A stretch of 21,834 nt of DNA, from contig CAZLVG010000011.1 of the NCBI GenBank assembly GCA_964562905.1, positions 1 through 21,834 on the forward strand. The letters are read 5' to 3'. The translations under genes were made by a program, and so were the position numbers. Of this stretch, positions 13,627-19,324 are shown in pieces (within the stretch, counting starts at the first letter, position 1; each line of letters starts with the position of its first letter). The stretch is from CAYSWF01 sp964562905 (GTDB lineage Bacteria; Patescibacteriota; Andersenbacteria; UBA10190). The notes beneath the pieces were generated by a model that ran no database searches, was not told the origin of the DNA, and was given only the letters and a program-made list of their open reading frames with translations.

Positions 13627-14493
13627 CTAAACGCAAAGCCGCCGCCAGTCGTCAACGAATTTCTGCAAACCGGCGTCCGTCAGCTCGTGCCGCCAATCAA
13701 ATTGCGTCCAGTCCAGCCCCAGTTCCAACTCTTGGTACGGAATACGACCACCGTCAAAAGCGTACTTATAACCGGCGGGCGGCAGCGGAAAACCGGCTTC
13801 GGCCCAGGGTCTGAACGCCTTTTCAAACGGCACGGTGATGGCCGCCACGCCGGCCCGTAAAGTTCCCCGCACGTGGTCAACGTGGCGCAGACTGGCAGCC
13901 AGCACTTTCACGTGGCCGTCTCCCCGTTGGTACATACGAAGCATGTTTTCTACCAGCTCCATGCCATTCAGCCCCTTATCGTCCAGCCTCCCTATAAAAG
14001 GGGAGACGTAAACCGGATAGCTGCTGCCGAAAGTAGCCGCGTAGACGGCCGCCGCCTGCTGTTGGGAAAAACACAGAGTCAGGTTAAGCCTGACTTCATT
14101 TTTAAGCAGCCGAGCCGCCTTCAAGCCCTCTTCAGTTATAGGCAGCTTAATGACGGCCCCCTCCGCCCAAGAAGCCATCTCACGCGCCTGGGCCGCCATC
14201 TGCACGGCCGTGGTATGGTGATCCGCGTACACTTCTATGGAAATAGCCCCGGGCGCGCCTGGCTTTATCTTCTCCACTATCTCCTTGTACTTAGCCAGCG
14301 GCTCATCGTCAGTCAACCTGCGGCCAGCCTCAATCCTTGCCGCTATGTCAGGATTGCGGGCGATGAGGGAAGGGTTGGTGGTTTGCCCGTCCAGGCCGGT
14401 GTAGCCGGCTTCATTTAACAGCCGTGTCGCCTCGGCCGTCTCCGCGGGGTCGCCGCCATCCAGGAATATTTCCGCGCTGGTTAACCTTTTCAT
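13627..14493 (-). CDS. Transaldolase (TalC/F6P-aldolase-like subfamily)
   Basis: A 288-residue class I aldolase expected to exchange three-carbon units between sugar phosphates, producing or consuming sedoheptulose 7-phosphate. The Schiff-base lysine is Lys116 in AVIKLPIT. TTNPSLIAR (38-46) and VSPFIGRLDDKG are typical of the family. The length is nearer to transaldolase than to the short F6P aldolases (about 220 residues). The ATG overlaps the rmlC stop (ATGA), so the two are co-translated. Its position in a locus with gmhA suggests that it supplies the GmhA substrate; that link is inference. Confidence 0.88.
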   Translation of the reverse strand: MKRLTSAEIFLDGGDPAETAEATRLLNEAGYTGLDGQTTNPSLIARNPDIAARIEAGRRLTDDEPLAKYKEIVEKIKPGAPGAISIEVYADHHTTAVQMAAQAREMASWAEGAVIKLPITEEGLKAARLLKNEVRLNLTLCFSQQQAAAVYAATFGSSYPVYVSPFIGRLDDKGLNGMELVENMLRMYQRGDGHVKVLAASLRHVDHVRGTLRAGVAAITVPFEKAFRPWAEAGFPLPPAGYKYAFDGGRIPYQELELGLDWTQFDWRHELTDAGLQKFVDDWRRLCV

Positions 14494-15041
14494 AATCCAA
14501 CAATATCTGCCCGCTTCAAAGGAGGGTATCGCCTGTCCCTGTCCGATAAAACGGGTCGGCCGACTGGCCAGTTGATGGCCAGATCGGGGTCGTTCCAGGC
14601 TATGCCTCTCTCCAGGGAGGGAGCGTACTCGGCCGTGGCATAGTAAAAAACGCGTGCTCTACCGGACAACACGCAAAAACCGTGGGCAAACCCTGGCGGG
14701 ATATACAGCATGTCTCCCCGGGCAGCCGAAAGCTCTGCGCTCACCCATTGCCCGAAGCTTTCAGACCCAGCCCGGATGTCCACCGCCGCGTCGTAAATGC
14801 CACCCTCCTCCACCCTGACTAATTTTCCCTGCGCGGCGGGCGGCAGCTGATAATGCAAGCCGCGCAGCACGTTACGCCGGCTGACCGACTGATTAAATTG
14901 CACGAACGGCCCGCCAATTCCGCGAGCGGCAAAGGCAGACAGTTTATACACTTCCGCAAACGAGCCGCGCTCGTCAGAAAATACTTTCGGCTGCACCAGC
15001 ACTACTCCCGGAAGATCCAGTTCCTTGAAAGTAAACGGCAT
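14490..15041 (-). CDS. rmlC: dTDP-4-dehydrorhamnose 3,5-epimerase RmlC
   Basis: A 183-residue cupin-fold epimerase that acts on dTDP-4-keto-6-deoxyglucose. It has the RGLHYQ motif with catalytic His63, Asp84 in YDAAVDIR, the GDMLYIPPGFAHGF core (109-122) and the Tyr139 region AEYAPSLERGIAWNDP. The ATG at 15041 is preferred over a TTG 21 bp upstream, because MPFTFKELDLPGV matches the usual RmlC N-terminus. AGG lies just upstream of the start. It follows the small membrane protein by 21 bp and overlaps the transaldolase by 4 bp, so the three form one unit. Confidence 0.95.
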   Translation of the reverse strand: MPFTFKELDLPGVVLVQPKVFSDERGSFAEVYKLSAFAARGIGGPFVQFNQSVSRRNVLRGLHYQLPPAAQGKLVRVEEGGIYDAAVDIRAGSESFGQWVSAELSAARGDMLYIPPGFAHGFCVLSGRARVFYYATAEYAPSLERGIAWNDPDLAINWPVGRPVLSDRDRRYPPLKRADIVGL

Positions 15042-15062
15042 ACCTGTGGCATTATAAACCAA

Positions 15063-15344
15063 CTACTGTTGCTTGTCTTCTTGCTGCTGCACTAAAAGCT
15101 CATCAAGCCACTTTCGGGCCTCTTCCGGCTCCAGTATTCCTTCCCCGGCCAGCAGTTCATCAACCACCTTAACGGACGGCCGCGCTGCCGAGGACGTATC
15201 TCTCTGGTTCCACATCAAGGACAGAACGTAAATACCCAACACCAACGCCATGACCAGCAAGGCCTGCTTTGACGTCAGATCAAAGACGGTGACAACAGCC
15301 ACTCCGCCAACCACGCTGACTATGCCCCAAAAAATTTCGTCCAT
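15063..15344 (-). CDS. Small membrane protein of unknown function
   Basis: A 93-residue protein with two hydrophobic helices (about 5-21 and 28-45) and a charged, Glu/Gln-rich cytoplasmic tail (about 60-93) likely to be helical. No family was recognised. It is the first gene after a strong promoter, with no Shine-Dalgarno, and is followed by rmlC after 21 bp. It could help localise the glycan machinery, but nothing in the sequence shows this. Confidence 0.7.
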   Translation of the reverse strand: MDEIFWGIVSVVGGVAVVTVFDLTSKQALLVMALVLGIYVLSLMWNQRDTSSAARPSVKVVDELLAGEGILEPEEARKWLDELLVQQQEDKQQ

Positions 15345-15353
15345 GGCCAGGTT

Positions 15354-15382
15354 ATATTAATTAACCGTCCACGCCCGGTCAA
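15354..15382 (-). promoter_or_regulatory. Promoter for the small membrane protein-rmlC-transaldolase unit
   Basis: TTGACC (15382-15377) and TAATAT (15359-15354) are 17 bp apart. Nine bases separate the -10 from the ATG at 15344, so transcription should begin at or next to the start codon. This agrees with the absent Shine-Dalgarno. Confidence 0.6.
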
Positions 15383-15714
15383 CCATAAAAAAATTACGAA
15401 ACCCAGGCGCGCACAAATTACCAACAAAACACAAAATGCCAAAGCGTCAAAACACAGACCTAGCCGTTCGGTCAGTGATGGTGTTTATGCTCCGGAGACT
15501 GGTGCTTTGGAAGTTGACTGGCATTTGAGATTTGAGTTTTAGATTTCAATCCTTCACCCTCTTCGCCCCCTCCCGTCAAAGGGAACATAAGCTAAGAGAA
15601 CTACCGTCAAGGGAGGGAAAATATAAAAGATGTAGCCGATGACTGCTTTCGGCATCCAGTCCCTAGCTTCCACCCCCCCCCAGCCTCCGGAGTTACGTAA
15701 ACACATAAACACTA
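15383..15714. other. Spacer without a recognised gene
   Basis: The 332 bp are AT-richer than the surrounding genes and contain a C-run (15674-15681) and a CCCTCCC/GGGAGGG pair (about 15566 and 15614) that could form a long-loop hairpin. A minus-strand open frame of 65 codons (15554-15751) has low-complexity content and no family cue, so it is not called. Confidence 0.5.
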
Positions 15715-15777
15715 CGCAAACACCGTTACGTAAACTCCCGGTGTTTAACACCGGGAGTTGAAATGACGGTGTTTGCG
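15715..15777. repeat. Nested inverted repeat downstream of lepA
   Basis: Outer arms CGCAAACACCGT (15715-15726) and ACGGTGTTTGCG (15766-15777) pair over 12 bp. Inside, AACTCCCGGTGTT (15733-15745) and AACACCGGGAGTT (15747-15759) pair over 13 bp around a single base. It may act as a transcription terminator for lepA, with TTTACG following on the minus strand, or it may be a mobile palindrome. One inner arm also occurs alone at 11421-11433. Confidence 0.85.
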
Positions 15778-15812
15778 CGCCCGCCTTCCAGAGCAGGGAA
15801 TTAAGGAAGTTT

Positions 15813-15865
15813 TTTACGAATTACTAATTACGAATTACGGATTACGAATGAATTACGAATTACTT
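15813..15865. repeat. Heptamer array (ATTACGA) at the 3' end of lepA
   Basis: Seven 7-bp units with one 4-bp interruption (ATGA at 15848-15851), in the same orientation as the arrays at 558 and 3039. The lepA stop codon (15862-15860) is formed within the last unit. AAGTTTTTTAC precedes both this array and the one at 558, hinting at a common element. Confidence 0.85.
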
Positions 15866-17653
15866 CTTCAGCATCGCCAGATACGCCTGGGGAGGAATAT
15901 CTATCTTGCCCGTGCCAGCCATCTTTTTCTTGCCCTTCTTTTGTTTCTCCAGCAGCTTGCGCTTGCGTGAGTAGTCGCCCCCGTACAGATGGCCGGTTAC
16001 GTCCTTGCGCCGCGCCGGCAGCGTCTCCCGCGCTAAAATAGTGCTGCCCCCGCCGGATCCGTCCTGCGCTCCGACCGCCGCTTGCAGCGGCACGGCAAAC
16101 ATCTGCCGCGGCAGCACTTCCTTCAGCCGGCGCACCATCCGACGCCCAACCGCCTGTGCCTGGCCGCGGGGAACTATGGTAGCCAGCGCTTCCACAGGCT
16201 CATGGTTAACCAATACCTGCAGTTTAACTACGTCAGCTTCCCGCCAATCTCCCAGCTCGTAACTTAAAGACCCATAACCGGAGGTAGCTGATTTTAGCTG
16301 GTCGTAAAGGTTTACCACCAGCTCACGCAGCGGCATACGGTACTGCAGCAACCAGCGGTCTCTGCTCATATACTCCTGCCGCGTAAGGTGTCCTTCATGT
16401 TCCCGCATAATCTTAAAAGTAACGCCCAGATACCGCGCCGGGACCACCACGTCTGCCACCACGTGTCTCTCCAGTACTTTGGCTATCTTCTGCGGATCCG
16501 GCCAGGCGGATGGCGTGCGTATCTCCACCGACTTGCCGCGGCGTAGGAGCGCACGATAAAGCACGCTGGGCGCGGTCACCATCAGGTCAAGCGCGTACTC
16601 CCGTCTGAGGCGCTCCTGGACAATTTCCAGGTGCAGCATCCCCAAAAAGCCGCACCGGAGGCCCTGGCCTAATATCTGGCTCCTTTCCTGGCGCACGGAA
16701 AGGGAAGCGTCGTTCAGCTGCAACTTGGCTATAGCTTCCCGCAGCAGAGCAAAGTCATCACCGCTGGCGGGATAGATACCCGCAAAAATTTTGGGCTGCG
16801 GCACCATGAAACCCGGCAGCGGCGCCGCGACGCCGCCGGGAGTGGTTATGGTGTCTCCCACTCGCGCTTTGCGTATGTTCTTAAGTCCGGTAGCAATGTA
16901 TCCTATCTCTCCGGCCCGCAACCTGCCGGTTTCCTTGAAGGCAGGAATGAACACTCCAACTTCAACCGCCCGGTCAACGGCTCCGGTACCCATAAACAGC
17001 AGCTCCTTTCCCTGCTTTGCTTCTCCCTCCACCACCCGTACATAAGCCACCACGCCCTTGTAATCATCGTAAACGGAATCAAAAATAAGACAGCGCAGCG
17101 GCGCATCTGTTTTAGATGTGCAGGCCGGTGGAATTTTTCGCACCACCTTGTCAAGCAGGCCTTCCACGCCTGCCCCCGTCTTAGCGGATACGCTTACGGC
17201 GCGGCCGGCCCCCGAACCCAGCAGGTTCTGAATCTCTTCCTGTGTACCGTCCACGTCCGCCGCCGGCAAATCAATCTTATTTATAACCGGCACCACTTCC
17301 AGATCCTGCTCCAGGGCCAAGTACAAATTGGATACCGTCTGGGCTTGTATACCCTGCGTAGCGTCAACCAGCAATATTATCCCTTCCACGGCCTTCAGAC
17401 TGCGGCTCACCTCGTACTGGAAGTCTACGTGGCCGGGGGTATCAATCAGGTTAAGTACGCGCCCCCTATATTCCATCCGCACCGGTTGCAGTTTGATGGT
17501 GATCCCCTTCTCCCGTTCTAACTCCATCACGTCCAGCAACTGCTCCTTCATCTGTCGCTTCTCCACCGTGCCCGTCAGCTCCAGCATCCTGTCTGCCAAA
17601 GTTGACTTACCGTGGTCAACATGGCTTATAATGGCAAAATTATACACTGGCAC
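15860..17653 (-). CDS. lepA: Elongation factor 4 (LepA), ribosome back-translocase GTPase
   Basis: A 597-residue translational GTPase, the same size as other LepA proteins, that binds stalled ribosomes and remodels translocation. The G1 motif SHVDHGKST is close to the N-terminus, followed by EREKGITIK (switch I), DTPGHVDF (G3) and NKID (G4). The C-terminal LepA signature is YGGDYSRKRKLLEKQKKGKKKM. GTG at 17653 is chosen as the start; it matches the family length and lies 9 nt after a -10 box. A TTG at 17692 in the same frame is the -35 hexamer and cannot be in the mRNA. A second GTG at 17647 is possible. It lacks any Shine-Dalgarno, fitting a leaderless mRNA. The C-terminal stop is made by a heptamer repeat. 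Confidence 0.96.
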   Translation of the reverse strand: MPVYNFAIISHVDHGKSTLADRMLELTGTVEKRQMKEQLLDVMELEREKGITIKLQPVRMEYRGRVLNLIDTPGHVDFQYEVSRSLKAVEGIILLVDATQGIQAQTVSNLYLALEQDLEVVPVINKIDLPAADVDGTQEEIQNLLGSGAGRAVSVSAKTGAGVEGLLDKVVRKIPPACTSKTDAPLRCLIFDSVYDDYKGVVAYVRVVEGEAKQGKELLFMGTGAVDRAVEVGVFIPAFKETGRLRAGEIGYIATGLKNIRKARVGDTITTPGGVAAPLPGFMVPQPKIFAGIYPASGDDFALLREAIAKLQLNDASLSVRQERSQILGQGLRCGFLGMLHLEIVQERLRREYALDLMVTAPSVLYRALLRRGKSVEIRTPSAWPDPQKIAKVLERHVVADVVVPARYLGVTFKIMREHEGHLTRQEYMSRDRWLLQYRMPLRELVVNLYDQLKSATSGYGSLSYELGDWREADVVKLQVLVNHEPVEALATIVPRGQAQAVGRRMVRRLKEVLPRQMFAVPLQAAVGAQDGSGGGSTILARETLPARRKDVTGHLYGGDYSRKRKLLEKQKKGKKKMAGTGKIDIPPQAYLAMLKK

Positions 17654-17662
17654 AGTGGGGGA

Positions 17663-17692
17663 ACTATATACAATACAATTTTCGCCTGTCAA
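17663..17692 (-). promoter_or_regulatory. Promoter of lepA
   Basis: A perfect TTGACA (17692-17687), whose TGA is also the murJ stop codon, and TATAGT (17668-17663) are spaced by 18 bp. Nine bases separate the -10 from the lepA GTG, predicting a leaderless transcript. Confidence 0.75.
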
Positions 17693-19323
17693 TCCATGGG
17701 ACCTTCAAAGCGCGACGTTCCTGTACCAGCGGGCAGCTGAACCGCGGCCCAGCGCGGCAGGTATCTCTTGATAACGGACAGCTCCTGACTGCCTAACAGC
17801 CAGGCCATCCCCAGATAAGCCGCTGTGCCTCCTAGGCCGGCCACCGCCAACTGCGTAAAGACCCCCCAGAAACGGTACATATCCACCACCGCTGCCACGG
17901 AATATTTAAGCAGCTGCACCACCACGCCGGCCACTATGGCCGCCAAGGCTATCCTGGCCAGGGAAGACAACACCTCCCGGTCGTCCAGCCCCTTGAGCCG
18001 CCAGTGCAGCGTGGCCAACAGTAAGGCCACATTGACTATAGCCGACCCCGAAAAAGCCAGGGCCAGTCCCTGCACGCCCATGCGCGGCGAAAGTATCACG
18101 GCCAGCACTACGTTCAGAACCATGCTGGTGACGGAAATGACAACGGGTGTTTTGGCGTCTTGCCGGGCATAAAAAGCCCGGGCCAGCAGGGGGATCAATG
18201 CCTGCGCGAAAATACTGACAATAAGCCAGCCAAACGTTTTAAAAGTCATGATCGTATCCTGCCAGTCAAAAGCCCCGGCCCCGAATAGCACCCTGACTAC
18301 CTGCGCTCGCAGCAGGAAGAAAAACAGGGAAACCGGCACCACGAAAAACAGTATATAACGCATGGCTCTGGTCAAAGTGCCGCGGAACTCTTTGTCCTGC
18401 CCACGCGCTACCTGCTCGGCCAGGGTGGGAAAAGCCGCCTGCGCGAAAGCAATGCCGAACATGCCTACCGGCAGATATTGAACGTTGTTAGCCAAATGAA
18501 AGACAGCGATACTGCCTGCCAGCAACCCCGACCCCAAAATGGAAACGGTTAATAAATTTACCTGGGTCGCGGCCAGACCGACCATACGCGGCAGCGTCAT
18601 GCGCCAGAGCGTGCGCATGTCCCGGCCGGACCAGGCCAGTGACGGACGCCAGCGAAAACCGACGGCCACGGCACTGGGCAGTTGCGCCACCATGTGTAAA
18701 GAAGCTCCCAGTACCACTCCCCACGCCAGCCCGACAACGCCCATGTACGGTACTAATACCAGTACTCCGAATATTATGCCCGCGTTGTAAAAGATAGGCG
18801 CCAGCGCGTAAGCCACAAACCTCTTAAATGAATTCAGCACGCCGGAAAAAACAAAACTAGCCCCCAGTAATACCGGCTGCAGCGCCATCACGCGCGCCAA
18901 GCTCACCGTAAGGCTAAGCTTCTCTCCGGTAAACCCCGGCGCTATCAGCGGCACCAGCTTCGGCGCCAGTAAGACAAACAGTACGGCCAGCAGCCCAACA
19001 ACCAGCAGAAGTATATTCAGCACCGCTGTGGCAAAGTCAAAGGCTTCCTTGTTGGCGCCTGTCTTCGCCCGGTCTTTGCTGTCCACCAGCTTCTGCGTAA
19101 AAAGGGGGATGAAAGCGGCCGACAACGCGCCTAGCACCAGTATGTTGAAGATCAAGTCCGGAATCCTGAAAGCCGCTACAAACGCGTCAAACACGTCGCC
19201 CGCGCCGAACGTCGTGGTCAGCACGCGTTCCCGCAACAGGCCCACTGCCCGGCTTATCAAAGAAGATGCGCCTAAAATCATGGCAGCCGACATAAACCGG
19301 CCGTTATTATTTTTGCCGGCCAT
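17689..19323 (-). CDS. murJ: Lipid II flippase MurJ (MviN)
   Basis: A 544-residue polytopic MOP-superfamily transporter that flips lipid-linked peptidoglycan precursor across the cytoplasmic membrane. About 14 hydrophobic helices are visible. The N-terminal signature SLISRAVGLLRERVLTTTFGAGDVFDAFVAAFRIPD (quoted in part: SRAVGLLRERVL) and the later PVGMFGIAFAQAAFPTLAEQ segment are typical. The ATG at 19323 follows the DUF4012 stop by one base. In-frame sequence before it lies over the DUF4012 gene and has no membrane character. Met11 is an alternative start. It implies a peptidoglycan wall. MurJ-like proteins can also move other lipid-linked glycans, but the close match to MurJ makes that less likely. 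Confidence 0.95.
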   Translation of the reverse strand: MAGKNNNGRFMSAAMILGASSLISRAVGLLRERVLTTTFGAGDVFDAFVAAFRIPDLIFNILVLGALSAAFIPLFTQKLVDSKDRAKTGANKEAFDFATAVLNILLLVVGLLAVLFVLLAPKLVPLIAPGFTGEKLSLTVSLARVMALQPVLLGASFVFSGVLNSFKRFVAYALAPIFYNAGIIFGVLVLVPYMGVVGLAWGVVLGASLHMVAQLPSAVAVGFRWRPSLAWSGRDMRTLWRMTLPRMVGLAATQVNLLTVSILGSGLLAGSIAVFHLANNVQYLPVGMFGIAFAQAAFPTLAEQVARGQDKEFRGTLTRAMRYILFFVVPVSLFFFLLRAQVVRVLFGAGAFDWQDTIMTFKTFGWLIVSIFAQALIPLLARAFYARQDAKTPVVISVTSMVLNVVLAVILSPRMGVQGLALAFSGSAIVNVALLLATLHWRLKGLDDREVLSSLARIALAAIVAGVVVQLLKYSVAAVVDMYRFWGVFTQLAVAGLGGTAAYLGMAWLLGSQELSVIKRYLPRWAAVQLPAGTGTSRFEGPMD

Positions 19324-19324
19324 G

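Noticed and set aside
13435..13860. 141-codon plus-strand open frame
   Set aside because: It covers a MITE-like repeat and the antisense of the transaldolase gene.
17654..17692. TTG at 17692 as the lepA start
   Set aside because: The TTG is the first half of a TTGACA -35 box with a matching -10, so it should not be in the transcript; GTG at 17653 gives normal LepA length.
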